Below are positions 25,525-35,472 of a stretch of 64,000 nucleotides of DNA, one piece after another. The stretch is taken from NCBI GenBank assembly GCA_026126305.1, contig JAHCJI010000013.1, forward strand, positions 1 to 64,000, read 5' to 3'. The stretch comes from Phycisphaeraceae bacterium. Its GTDB lineage: Bacteria; Planctomycetota; Phycisphaerae; Phycisphaerales; UBA1924. Position 1 is the stretch's first letter; each line of letters starts with the position of its first letter. Under the pieces are notes generated by a model. It ran no database searches. It saw only the letters and a list, made by a program, of their open reading frames with translations, and was not told the DNA's origin. The translations under genes were made by a program, and so were the position numbers.

Positions 25525-27033
25525 CTAAGACGCCAGCGATGCGCCCTGCCCACCGGGCATCGCGGCGGCCGCCGCGGGCAGGGCCTCGGCGATGCTGTTG
25601 GGCTCGCCGAAGGGATTGCTCACCGCCACCGGATTGAACGGGTCGGCGGTCCAGACACCATCGACCACCAACCGGTACGCGTGCCGGCCAGCGGGCAGTT
25701 CGAGCCGAAGGGCATGGACGCCCAAGTTTGGATATCGGCAGAATCGGTGGCTCTGGGCCGACCAATGGTTGAACTCTCCGGCTACGGCGACGCTCGAGCC
25801 CAAGCCGATGGGCTGCACCAGCCACACTCCCCCGCGTACCGGGTGGGCCCCGAAGGCCTCCGACCCGCGCTTGGGCAGCAGCAGACGCTCCAGTTCCATC
25901 GCCCCCGGGGCCGATGGCTGCGTGGATGTGGTTGGGGGTGTTGGCGTGAAGGCCGTCGGCGGCAAATCGGCCTGAGGACCTCGAGCCGAGGTCGCCAGCG
26001 GTGCCGGTGGCGTGTCCAGCTCCATCGCCCGGCGGGCACGCTCGGCCACCTGTGCGACGGACTGCTCGCGGCTTGGCACGGCGGCATCCCAAGGATTCGC
26101 TGGGCCCAACGGCGAGCTGCCGGGCAAGGCGGCTGGTGGGGCCGTGCATTGGGCAGTGGGCATGGGTTCTGTCAAGGAGGGTGCTGGGCTGCCAGCGGCT
26201 CGCACGCCTCCTGGAAGCGACGACATACCCGTTGTGGCGGCACCACCGGCCCCTTGCAAGGCCTCGGACTCGGCCAGCAACCACTGGGCGAGTTCGGCAT
26301 AGTCGCGGGCGGCCTGGGACTGCGGCGCGTACTCGCCCACAGGCCGGCCGAAGGTGGCCGCTTCCTTGACCTTGTCGTCCTTGTGGATCACCGTCTGGCA
26401 GACCTGCGAGCCAAACCTCGTCCGCAACTGGTCGAGCAGCTCACACGGCAGGGCGGCATCGGGCTCGTGGATGGTCGGCACGATCCAATGCCTGGCGCGA
26501 CGGCCCAGTCGTTGGCCCAGGCTGGCCAGCGTGGCCACCTGCCTGGCCGCCCCTTGCTGGGCAAAGTAACTCATCTCCACCGGGATGAGCACCTCGTCGG
26601 CCGCACACAGCGCGTTGTAGGTCAACAGCCCGATCGAGGGCGAGCAATCGATGATCGCCAGGTCGTATCCTGAGAGCGCCCGCAAGACCTTGGCCAGCCT
26701 CTGGTCCTTGTCCTCGAGCGTGGCCAGGCCACCTCGGCTGGCTTCCAGGCCCGCCAGTTTCATGCGGCTGGGCAGCAGGTCCAGATTCCGACCGATCCGC
26801 CAGATGAGCTTGTTCAGATCGAGTTTCGACGGGTCGCTGGCGAGCATCGCGTCGCCCACGTCTTGTTCGATATGGCCTTCGGGAATCGCCAGGCCTGCGG
26901 CACAATGTGACTGCGGGTCCATGTCGACCAGCAGGACTCGCTGGCCCAGAGTGGCAAGTGCCCCAGAGAGGCTGATCGCCGTGGTCGTCTTGCCACAGCC
27001 GCCCTTCTGATTGACGATGGCGATCGTGCGCAT
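25525..27033 (-). CDS. ParA-family ATPase fused to a CBM48/glycogen-binding-like domain
   Basis: A 502-residue protein. Residues 1-~255 are a ParA/Soj ATPase: deviant Walker A KGGCGKTT (10-17), LLVDMDPQSH, Walker B-like YDLAIIDCSPSIGLLTYNAL, and VLIPVEMSYFAQQGA. A ~140-residue Pro/Ala/Ser linker follows. Residues ~402-481 resemble an AMPK-beta/isoamylase-N (CBM48, E-set) domain: VAVAGEFNHWS, then LRLELPAGRHAYRLVVDGVWTADPFNP and a closing FGEPNSI. No ParB or parS is near, so a chromosome-partition role is doubtful; positioning of a carbohydrate body or enzyme is one option. ATG 27033 chosen; TTG 27042 also possible. Confidence 0.85.
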   Translation of the reverse strand: MRTIAIVNQKGGCGKTTTAISLSGALATLGQRVLLVDMDPQSHCAAGLAIPEGHIEQDVGDAMLASDPSKLDLNKLIWRIGRNLDLLPSRMKLAGLEASRGGLATLEDKDQRLAKVLRALSGYDLAIIDCSPSIGLLTYNALCAADEVLIPVEMSYFAQQGAARQVATLASLGQRLGRRARHWIVPTIHEPDAALPCELLDQLRTRFGSQVCQTVIHKDDKVKEAATFGRPVGEYAPQSQAARDYAELAQWLLAESEALQGAGGAATTGMSSLPGGVRAAGSPAPSLTEPMPTAQCTAPPAALPGSSPLGPANPWDAAVPSREQSVAQVAERARRAMELDTPPAPLATSARGPQADLPPTAFTPTPPTTSTQPSAPGAMELERLLLPKRGSEAFGAHPVRGGVWLVQPIGLGSSVAVAGEFNHWSAQSHRFCRYPNLGVHALRLELPAGRHAYRLVVDGVWTADPFNPVAVSNPFGEPNSIAEALPAAAAAMPGGQGASLAS

Positions 27034-27217
27034 GGGCCCCAATCCAACCGGTCCAATGGCTCAACACCCGACGGCAACGTCTGCCGAACACACCTCCCTC
27101 TGTCAACCCTTCCGGGAACCGTTATCGGGATGTTCGCCCGAACGGCTGCAATAATGGCGACCCAACTTCGCAGGATTCTCCATTTTCCCAGCAAAATCGT
27201 GCAAAAGCGACAGCGAA

Positions 27218-28384
27218 CTACCGGCCTCGGACGTGCCGCCATGCGCCCGCCAACGCCGAATCTCCGGGATCATCCAGCATCGAGACCCCTTCCCGCGTGG
27301 GCACGACAAGCCGCAAGACCCCGCCGCTGGACTTCTTGTCCTGTCGCATGGCCGACATCAGGTCGCCAATATCAGGCACCTCGACCAGGTGGACGGGCAG
27401 GCCCGCTCGAGCCACCACCGCCTGGATCTTGTCGGCCAGCCCAGGCGGTGTGAGTCCGACGGCTTCGCCCAGCCGAGCCGAGGCGATCAGGCCAATCCCC
27501 ACGGCCTCACCATGTGAGGGGTGTACGAGACGGCCTTCGATTTCAACACGCACCCCTTCGCACCCCTCAATCGCATGGGCGAAGGTGTGGCCCAGATTCA
27601 GAGCCCGCCGGCCCGGGGCCGCACCTTGGGCCAATTCCTGTTCGTCGCCGGCCACCACCGCCGCCTTGAGTCCGATGTTTTCGCGGACCAGTGACACCAA
27701 GCGTTCGGCGTCGGTGGTTGGACCCATCGGTAAGCAAGAGGAGAGGGCATCAAGGTCGAGCATCCCCCCCGTTTCGGTACCCGCGATCACCGCGTGCTTG
27801 ATGCACTCGGCCAAGCCGCACCGAAATGCTCTATCTGGAAGTGACACCAAGGTCTCGACATCGGCCACGACCAGACTTGGCTGGTGGAACATCCCGACGG
27901 CGTTCTTGAGCAGGACCCGCGTCGGATCAGCCAAGACCGCCAGATTGACCCCTGTCTTGCCACCCACCGATGCATCGACCATCGAAAGCAGGGTCGTTGG
28001 GCACTGGACCACCCCTACACCCCGCCGATGCAGGCCGGCGGCCAAACCCGCGACATCCCCCAAAATGCCCCCGCCAACGACCACGGCCAGATCGCCTCGC
28101 TCAAGCCCGGCTGAAGCAAGGTCTTGCAACATCCGCTCGAGCGATGCCATGGACTTGGTCGCTTCATCCAGGCCGTACTCGGTACGTGTGAGGCGGGCAT
28201 CGATGGAACTCGCGGCCACGTCTCGCAGGGCCTTCGGCACACCGACATCCTCGAACAGGTGGATGCGCCGGAACTGGCCAAGCCTTGTGAGCAGCCCCCC
28301 CAGGCCAGTCAACAGGCCTCGGCCGACGAGCACGTCATGGCCGCCATTGGCCAGCGCGACTCGCACGCGGGCCGGCCCGATCAT
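27218..28384 (-). CDS. aroB: 3-dehydroquinate synthase
   Basis: A 388-residue NAD- and metal-dependent enzyme converting DAHP to 3-dehydroquinate, step two of the shikimate pathway. Motifs: the NAD-binding region VVGGGILGDVAGLAAGLHRRG; the substrate block PTTLLSMVDASVGGKTGVN; GLAECIKHAVI; and metal-binding NLGHTFAHAIE and PSHGEAVGIG. The start codon overlaps the stop of rsfS by four bases (ATGA, 28381-28384), so the two are co-translated. Confidence 0.96.
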   Translation of the reverse strand: MIGPARVRVALANGGHDVLVGRGLLTGLGGLLTRLGQFRRIHLFEDVGVPKALRDVAASSIDARLTRTEYGLDEATKSMASLERMLQDLASAGLERGDLAVVVGGGILGDVAGLAAGLHRRGVGVVQCPTTLLSMVDASVGGKTGVNLAVLADPTRVLLKNAVGMFHQPSLVVADVETLVSLPDRAFRCGLAECIKHAVIAGTETGGMLDLDALSSCLPMGPTTDAERLVSLVRENIGLKAAVVAGDEQELAQGAAPGRRALNLGHTFAHAIEGCEGVRVEIEGRLVHPSHGEAVGIGLIASARLGEAVGLTPPGLADKIQAVVARAGLPVHLVEVPDIGDLMSAMRQDKKSSGGVLRLVVPTREGVSMLDDPGDSALAGAWRHVRGR

Positions 28385-28872
28385 TGCGGAAACTTCTCGT
28401 CGGGGCGCAAACCGGCCCGGTTTCGATCGACCTGATCGGGCCTGGCCCAGGCTACGTCTTTTGCGTCGGGAAACAGGCTCTCCACGTCGTAGTGGGCCCG
28501 CGTGTTTGGCTCAAACAGGTGCAGGACCACGTCCACGAAGTCGGCCAGGAGCCAGGTGCTGTTCTCGTCGCGGGCCTGCCGGACGGCGGGCATGCCCGAC
28601 TCGGTCGCCAGTTCCATCGCATGGTCGAGCACCGAGTTCATCTGCCGATCGCTGGTGCCCGACGCGATGATGATGTAGTCGGTCACGGGGCTGAGGCCGG
28701 CCACGTCGAGGACATGGATCCGCTCACACTTGTCATCGGCCAGCATCCGGGCCAGATCGATAGCCATGGCGCGGGCCTGTTGGTTGTTCGCCCGCCTCGT
28801 GAGAGACTGCGTGTCGAGCTTGATGGGCCCGTCCTGGGCGTCGGAGTGTGGCATGGGCTTGGGTGGATCCAT
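28381..28872 (-). CDS. rsfS: Ribosome silencing factor RsfS
   Basis: A 163-residue protein that binds ribosomal protein L14 and blocks subunit joining in slow growth. Core motifs: ERIHVLDVAGLSPVTDYIIIASGTSDRQ, then STWLLADFVDVVLHLFEPNTRAHYDVESLFPDA, the conserved family ending. About 30 N-terminal residues precede the fold, so a later start is possible (Met7). First gene of the rsfS-aroB pair. Confidence 0.94.
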   Translation of the reverse strand: MDPPKPMPHSDAQDGPIKLDTQSLTRRANNQQARAMAIDLARMLADDKCERIHVLDVAGLSPVTDYIIIASGTSDRQMNSVLDHAMELATESGMPAVRQARDENSTWLLADFVDVVLHLFEPNTRAHYDVESLFPDAKDVAWARPDQVDRNRAGLRPDEKFPQ

Positions 28873-28975
28873 TGTTCGAGGATAGGGACGCTGTGCGGTT
28901 GGCGTCGTGCTGTTTGTCTGGATTGATCGAGGACGGTGCGAGTGTAATGGAAGGCTTGGTGGAGAGAAATTTGGT

Positions 28976-29012
28976 GGAGAAAAGAAAACGGCCCGGATTG
29001 CTCCGGGCCGTC
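28976..29012 (-). terminator. Intrinsic terminator of the 16S rRNA unit
   Basis: A perfect 10-bp stem ACGGCCCGGA (28989-28998) and TCCGGGCCGT (29003-29012), loop TTGC. On the minus strand it is followed by TTTTCTTTTCTC. It lies about 185 nt beyond the 16S 3' end with no tRNA or 23S between, so it ends the rRNA transcript. Confidence 0.9.
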
Positions 29013-29191
29013 TCGTGTTCGAAGCGGTCGAGATATTCCTCGCCGACCGTCACCGGCCGGCTCGTCGCGTCGTCCTGGCTTTCGCCTGACATTGCGAACG
29101 AGAGTGTACTGACGATTGATGATCCTCGCTGGAGTTCGCACTCCGTGGGGCAACGTGGTCAATTGTGTTGCCCCGCGAGTCTAAGGAAATC

Positions 29192-30671
<1,480 letters not shown>

Positions 30672-31063
30672 AAGCGACAACCAGCCTTTCGGCTGGCCGC
30701 CGACAATATCAGATGATCCGTTGTAACCGCCACAACCTCTTGCGAGGCGATGGCAGCCGGTCATTCCCGCCCCCTTCACTTGCGATCCAGGGAACGGTCC
30801 GTCGTCGGCAAAGACGACGGTCTTGTTGGCGTACTCAAATTCATCACGAGAGTGCGCCAACGGGCAGGATCTGTGAAAATCCTACCCACCGGTTTGACCG
30901 GCCTTGCCGACCCCTGGTCGGGGTTCGCGGGTGATGATCCGCGTGGCAAGGCCTCACACTCTCGAGGGCATCTCGACCGCTTTGATTTCAAAGAGCGTGA
31001 ACGGCGATTCGCATCCGCTGGCCGTCGTTCGTCCGCCTCAGGCCTTGGCCCAAAGCGGTTGAG
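30672..31063 (-). other. Leader region of the 16S rRNA transcript
   Basis: No protein gene is credible here. The minus-strand leader carries hairpins that could guide processing or antitermination: CCAGCC-GGCTGG just upstream of the 16S 5' end (around 30683-30696), CCTC-TTGC-GAGG near 30736, and a perfect 8-bp stem CCGTCGTC/GACGACGG near 30799-30820. Confidence 0.55.
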
Positions 31064-31091
31064 ATCATACACGCAACCCATTGTCCGTCAA
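31064..31091 (-). promoter_or_regulatory. Sigma70-type promoter for the 16S rRNA unit
   Basis: On the minus strand TTGACG (31086-31091) is separated by exactly 16 nt from TATGAT (31064-31069). It starts 21 bp after the comF stop codon and points to the 16S gene, giving a leader of about 385 nt. Confidence 0.72.
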
Positions 31092-31111
31092 GCCCACCAA
31101 CAACGAATCCT

Positions 31112-31960
31112 TCAATTTTTTTCGACCAACACCCCGCCTGGCACCTCCACAATGGGCTGCATCAATCCCTCCGACCCAGACGAAGGACGACGGCGGGGAT
31201 CGGTCACCCCAACACAAGCCACAAGCACACGTGCGGTCTGGTTGATATTCGGGATGCCACGCAGTGCCCGACAAGCCTCCATCAGTGTCGAGCCCGTCGT
31301 GGACACGTCGTCCACAAGCACGAATACCCGAACATGATCCAGTCCGGATGTGTCGCCGGCAGCAATCATGGCCCCCTTGAGGTTCTTTCGCCGGGCCGGA
31401 CCCGAGAGCCCCGTCTGGGCGGGCCGGTGTCGCCGACGCAGCAGCCGTCGCATCGGCAGGCCTGCCCCACTCGCGACCGCGCCCGCAAGCACGCTCGCAT
31501 GGTCGATCCCGCGGCTCGAACGCCTCCATGCACTCATCGGCACCGGCACCACCACCGATCGATTCAGCACCGCCGATTCGGGCTCTTGGGCCTGACGTGC
31601 AACCAGCCGGAGCCGTTCGGCAACCGCGGCCCCAAGGGCCCGTCCCAGGTGCTCACCCACGGTGTGCCAGCGGTTGAATTTGAAATCATGGATGGCTTCT
31701 CGCAGCGGGCCGTCGTAGGTGCCCAGTCGCACGAAGCCCCCCCACGGCAGACGCTGGTTGTGGCAGGCGGCACATCGATCTTCCTTGATCTCGTGTGGCC
31801 CCACGCCCTTACCACAGCGAGGGCAGTAATCGCCGTGCTCGTCGGCCTTGTATCCGCTCTGGATGAATGCTTCGAGCGGGCTGGGTTGATCGGACAGCAA
31901 CGCGCGCTCGACGCCCACGAGTGTCCGACGCAATCCTTGGAAAAGCCCATCCCCAGCCAT
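31112..31960 (-). CDS. comF: ComF family phosphoribosyltransferase-like protein
   Basis: A 282-residue protein of the ComF/GntX family. An N-terminal zinc finger CPRC...CAAC (residues ~46-70) is followed by the family block GFVRLGTYDGPLREAIHDFKFN. VVPVPMSAWRRSSRGIDHASVLA follows, and the PRPP-loop VFVLVDDVSTTGSTLMEA. ComF proteins support DNA uptake and recombination in competent bacteria, with the enzymatic role unsettled. Four bp downstream of mcsB, hence the third gene of mcsA-mcsB-comF. Confidence 0.9.
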   Translation of the reverse strand: MAGDGLFQGLRRTLVGVERALLSDQPSPLEAFIQSGYKADEHGDYCPRCGKGVGPHEIKEDRCAACHNQRLPWGGFVRLGTYDGPLREAIHDFKFNRWHTVGEHLGRALGAAVAERLRLVARQAQEPESAVLNRSVVVPVPMSAWRRSSRGIDHASVLAGAVASGAGLPMRRLLRRRHRPAQTGLSGPARRKNLKGAMIAAGDTSGLDHVRVFVLVDDVSTTGSTLMEACRALRGIPNINQTARVLVACVGVTDPRRRPSSGSEGLMQPIVEVPGGVLVEKN

Positions 31961-31964
31961 GGTC

Positions 31965-33143
31965 TTACCCGCCTGTATCCGGGTCGGGGTTGGGTCGATT
32001 GCTCGGCCCAGCGGGAGGCTCTGGCTCCTCGGGCATGTCCGGGCGGATCAATCTGGCCGGGCGGCCCCGCGCGAAGGCTTCGCCCAGGCGTGTCCGCAAC
32101 AACGTCGCCCGAGCCTCGCGGCGCTGGTCTTGGGTCAGTTCCTGCCCGATGGCGGCCTGGATATGCGCGGGTTGGACGGCCACGAGCATGTGATTGACCA
32201 GGGACAGCGACAGGTTGGGCACCAGGTCCAAGGCGATGCCAAGCCGAAGCCGGCTCAGCAGATTCGTCGCCTCTTCGGTGCTCAGCAGCCTCGCGTGCAG
32301 CAGCACCCCGACGGCTCTCCAGACCTGATCCTCCAAGCCGCGGCGTCCACCGCGGACCAGGCGCTCTCGTGCCGATCGCTCGTACTGGATCACCTGTGGG
32401 ATGATCTCGTGTTCCATCTCTCGGAGCAGGACGACTTCGCTCTTTCCGATGGTGGTCTGATTGCTGATCTGGTAGAAATCGCCCGTGGCCTCGCTGCCTT
32501 CGCCGTACGACCCTCGCACGGTCAGGCCCAGATCGTCGGCGGCCCGTTTGACTTTCTCGATCTCACGAGTGATCTTCAGCGCGGGCAGGTGCAGCATGAC
32601 GCTCAGCCGCACACCGGTGCCCACGTTCGTCGGACAGGCGGTCAGGTAGCCGAACCGGGGGCTATAGGCGTAGTCGATGCGGGACTCGATGGCATCATCG
32701 GCACGGTCGGCCTCGGCCATCGCGCCCGACAAGTCAAAACCACCGCGGATCACCTGGAGCCGCAAGTGGTCCTCCTCGTTGACCATGATCGACAAACGTC
32801 GATCGGGCAGCCCGATGGCCACCGCCCGAGCGTGCATGGGCTCTCCCGGCTTGCCCGAGGCGTGTTGCCGGCTGATCAAGCGCTCTTCGACCAGCAGCGA
32901 CCGGTGGCCCGAGGTCGTCGAACTGAGGTCGACCCATTCCAACTGATGGCACAGCCGGGACCCCAGCACCACGGGCTTGAGTCTGGCCAGGATCGCGCTG
33001 CGCTCGCTCGCCGGGGCGCGATTGGGAAACCGGAACCCCGCCAGGTTCCTTGCAAAGCGAACCCGGCTGGACACAACCACGTCACCCGATCGACCGGTGT
33101 CGGCAAGCCAGCCACCCGAACCACCCCGGCCCATCGGGTTCAT
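31965..33143 (-). CDS. mcsB: Protein-arginine kinase McsB
   Basis: A 392-residue guanidino-kinase-fold enzyme that phosphorylates arginine side chains on proteins, marking them for ClpCP degradation in Firmicutes. Motifs: VVSSRVRFARNLAGFRFP, the substrate loop IMVNEEDHLRLQVIRGG, the catalytic CPTNVGTGVRLSVMLHLP with the essential Cys, and GSYGEGSEATGDFYQISNQTTIGKSE. The C-terminal ~40 residues are Pro-rich and extra. It overlaps mcsA by four bases (33140-33143). No ctsR or clpC is adjacent. Confidence 0.94.
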   Translation of the reverse strand: MNPMGRGGSGGWLADTGRSGDVVVSSRVRFARNLAGFRFPNRAPASERSAILARLKPVVLGSRLCHQLEWVDLSSTTSGHRSLLVEERLISRQHASGKPGEPMHARAVAIGLPDRRLSIMVNEEDHLRLQVIRGGFDLSGAMAEADRADDAIESRIDYAYSPRFGYLTACPTNVGTGVRLSVMLHLPALKITREIEKVKRAADDLGLTVRGSYGEGSEATGDFYQISNQTTIGKSEVVLLREMEHEIIPQVIQYERSARERLVRGGRRGLEDQVWRAVGVLLHARLLSTEEATNLLSRLRLGIALDLVPNLSLSLVNHMLVAVQPAHIQAAIGQELTQDQRREARATLLRTRLGEAFARGRPARLIRPDMPEEPEPPAGPSNRPNPDPDTGG

Positions 33144-33724
33144 GCTCGACCGCCTTGCGGTTCGCCCGGCTCATCGCTTTGCCCGGAAGTTTGGGCTTCG
33201 AATCGGCGAAGTTCGTCGCGCAACGCCGCCGCTCGTTCGTATTGCTCGAGCGCCAACGACTCTTCCAACTGCTTGCGGAGCAAGGCCAGGCGTTCGGCAC
33301 GCTCCCGGGCATCGCCCAGCACTCGCTCCAAGGCCCGAGGATCGCCGCCCTGAGCCTCAGCCAACAACCGCTTTGGAGACTTACCGATGTGGTGCGTGCC
33401 GCCCTGATGGGCACGCTCGATGAGCGGCGTGAGTTTGTCCTCGAAGGACTCGTAGCACGAGGGGCAGCCCAGTAACCCATGCTGGCGGAATGCCGCAAAG
33501 GAAAGGCCGCAGGTATCGCACTTCAGCGTTGGCGTGGCGGGGCGGGCCATGAGCACGACCGATGCCGAGCCGGGGGGGTGGGGCAGTGTCACGCCATGTG
33601 CCGTGATGCCCACTTCGGCGGCGTGCCGTTCGCACAGGCGGCGCACCACGACCTGCCCATGGACGACCTGGGTCTCATGGACGGTCGCTTCGGCATCGCA
33701 GAGGTCGCACTTCACGCTTGGCAC
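33140..33724 (-). CDS. mcsA: McsA, zinc-finger activator of McsB
   Basis: A 194-residue protein. Two treble-clef-type zinc sites are seen: CDLC...LCERHA (residues 6-35) and CDTC...CPSC (68-90). A C-terminal UVR motif follows (ESLALEQYERAAALRDELRRFEAQ). In Firmicutes McsA activates the arginine kinase McsB. The start is GTG 33724. First gene of the mcsA-mcsB-comF operon. Confidence 0.92.
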   Translation of the reverse strand: MPSVKCDLCDAEATVHETQVVHGQVVVRRLCERHAAEVGITAHGVTLPHPPGSASVVLMARPATPTLKCDTCGLSFAAFRQHGLLGCPSCYESFEDKLTPLIERAHQGGTHHIGKSPKRLLAEAQGGDPRALERVLGDARERAERLALLRKQLEESLALEQYERAAALRDELRRFEAQTSGQSDEPGEPQGGRA

Positions 33725-33829
33725 CCCGGCCCTAGGGCCTCCGATTGGATTCTACGGGCTCGCGTGCGTGCTGTTGCGTTGAAGCACCAAGGGCCATGCA
33801 TCACAAGCCCCCGGCGAGGACAAACCGAC

Positions 33830-34108
33830 TCAGTGGCCGGCCTGTTCCTTCTGCTGGCGGGTGTACCCGTACTTGCGCTTCAGGGGCTTGACCACCAGAC
33901 CGCTCTTGATGGCCCGGGTCGAAGCCAGAATGCGGGTGGGCTTGCCTTCGATGATGGCCGTGACCTTCTGGAGATTAGGGCGGAAGCTGCGGCGGGTGAT
34001 GCCGGTAGTCTTCAGACCGAAGCCGCCCTTGGAGATCTTGGCACCACCGTAGGTCTTGGTCTTGCCAAAGGTGGTCTTGCGTCCGGTAAAGTGGCACACG
34101 TAAGGCAT
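33830..34108 (-). CDS. rpmB: Large ribosomal subunit protein bL28
   Basis: A 92-residue ribosomal protein. It starts MPYVCHFTGRKTTFGKTKTYGG and contains RRSFRPNLQKVTAIIEGKPTRILASTRAIKSGLV, the standard L28 core. The Cys at position 5 sits where many L28 have the first Cys of the zinc ribbon, but a full CxxC pair is absent, so this is the zinc-independent form. It stands alone, without rpmG beside it. Confidence 0.95.
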   Translation of the reverse strand: MPYVCHFTGRKTTFGKTKTYGGAKISKGGFGLKTTGITRRSFRPNLQKVTAIIEGKPTRILASTRAIKSGLVVKPLKRKYGYTRQQKEQAGH

Positions 34109-34209
34109 CGGTTCAATCCTCGGGCAATATTCAACAGTGCCCCAAAGGCCTCACCTCAGGCCGCTGGGTCGAGATGGTAGGCGGCCCAAATCTCCCGGGA
34201 AATGCCCAA

Positions 34210-35421
34210 TCACCCCCGCGCCAGGTTCTCCCGGGTCAGCATCAGGCTCAGGGTCTGCGCCACCATGTCGATATCCCGTTCGGTCAGGTGGTTGTGGAAG
34301 GGCAATGCGATCGTCCGGTCCGAGACGCTCTCGGCGATGGGGAACGACCCACGTTCGTAGCCGAATCGACGGACGTACTCGGGCATGAGATGGATACAGG
34401 GGAAATACGGAGCGCATCCAACGTCGTGGTTGCGCAGGCCTTGGATTACTCGGTCGCGCTCCTCGGACGTATATCCACGCTCCAGACGCACCGTGAACAC
34501 GAACCAACTCATGCTCGTGCCGCTCTCGATGGTCGGCAGGATGATGCCGGGGATGTCCATCAGGCGGTTGAGGTACTCCACGGCCACGCGTCGGCGTGCG
34601 TCGATGATCCGGTCCAGCCGTCGCATCTGGGCCACGCCCAAGGCGCAGGCGATCTCGCTGAGTCGGTAGTTGTATCCAAGCCGCTCGTGGGCCAGCCACA
34701 CGCCCAGCCCGGTGGCGCCCGCTGTCGTTGTGGCCGGGTCGGCGGGCATGGGTCGGCCTTGATTGCGCAGGCTTCGGCACATGTCGGCCAGGTGTGGATC
34801 GTCGGTAACGATCATGCCCCCTTCGCCGGTGGTAATTTGTTTGTTTGGGTAGAAACCAAAGACGCCCACACGGCCGAAACTTCCGCACTTTCTGCCATTA
34901 TAGGACGTTCCGAGCGCCTCGCAGCAATCCTCCACGAGGTGGATTTCATGCTTGGCCGCGATGGCAGCGTAGCGGTCCATGTGGGTCGGGTTTCCGAGGG
35001 CTTCGACGGCCAGGATGGCCTTGGTTCGCGGGCCGATAGCCCGCTCGACCTTCTCGGGGTCCATGTTGAGGCTTCGCGGGCAGATGTCCACGAACTTGGG
35101 CGTTGCGCCCACATAGAGGATCGCGTTGGCGCTGGCCACGAAACTGAACGGCGTGGTGATAACCTCGTCGCCCGGCCCGATGCCCAGCGCCAGCAATGCC
35201 AGGTGCAGCCCGCATGTCCCGCTGCTGACGGCGACCCCATGGTCGCAGCCGGCCGCCTCGCTGACCAAGGCCTCGAAGGCCTCCTGCATGGGCCCGATGC
35301 TCAAACGCCCGGATCGCAGGACCCGGACCACTGCCTCGATTTCAAGATCGGTGATGTCCGGCCCGCTCAGGGTGATCTCTGGGCCGGCGCTCGGGCTGCT
35401 TGAATAGTCGTTCGTTGGCAC
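34210..35421 (-). CDS. DegT/DnrJ/EryC1/StrS family sugar aminotransferase
   Basis: A 403-residue PLP enzyme that transaminates nucleotide-linked keto-sugars for surface polysaccharides. Motifs: AVSSGTCGLHLALLALGIGPGDEVITTPFSFVASANAI, the aspartate block HLVEDCCEALGTSYNGRKCGSFG, and the PLP lysine in FGFYPNKQITTGEGGMIVTDD. GYNYRLSEIACALGVAQ matches the family core. Start is GTG 35421 with GGGAG six nt upstream. The neighbour upstream is dnaA, so it is not in an obvious polysaccharide cluster. Confidence 0.93.
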   Translation of the reverse strand: MPTNDYSSSPSAGPEITLSGPDITDLEIEAVVRVLRSGRLSIGPMQEAFEALVSEAAGCDHGVAVSSGTCGLHLALLALGIGPGDEVITTPFSFVASANAILYVGATPKFVDICPRSLNMDPEKVERAIGPRTKAILAVEALGNPTHMDRYAAIAAKHEIHLVEDCCEALGTSYNGRKCGSFGRVGVFGFYPNKQITTGEGGMIVTDDPHLADMCRSLRNQGRPMPADPATTTAGATGLGVWLAHERLGYNYRLSEIACALGVAQMRRLDRIIDARRRVAVEYLNRLMDIPGIILPTIESGTSMSWFVFTVRLERGYTSEERDRVIQGLRNHDVGCAPYFPCIHLMPEYVRRFGYERGSFPIAESVSDRTIALPFHNHLTERDIDMVAQTLSLMLTRENLARG

Positions 35422-35472
35422 GCGGGCTCCCGGTTCGGTCCTCGAACCACCACTATCGGCACTTGGGGGAGT

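Noticed and set aside
27034-27217. Promoter of the ParA-CBM gene at TTGACA (complement of 27102-27107)
   Set aside because: A good -35 match, but no acceptable -10 hexamer at 16-18 nt.
28733-29092. Open frame of 119 codons between rsfS and the 16S gene
   Set aside because: It reads straight through the rRNA terminator stem, lacks a ribosome site, and overlaps rsfS.
30776-31081. Open frame of 101 codons in the 16S leader
   Set aside because: Arg/Ser/Pro-rich composition typical of chance frames in GC-rich DNA, and it overlaps the rRNA promoter.
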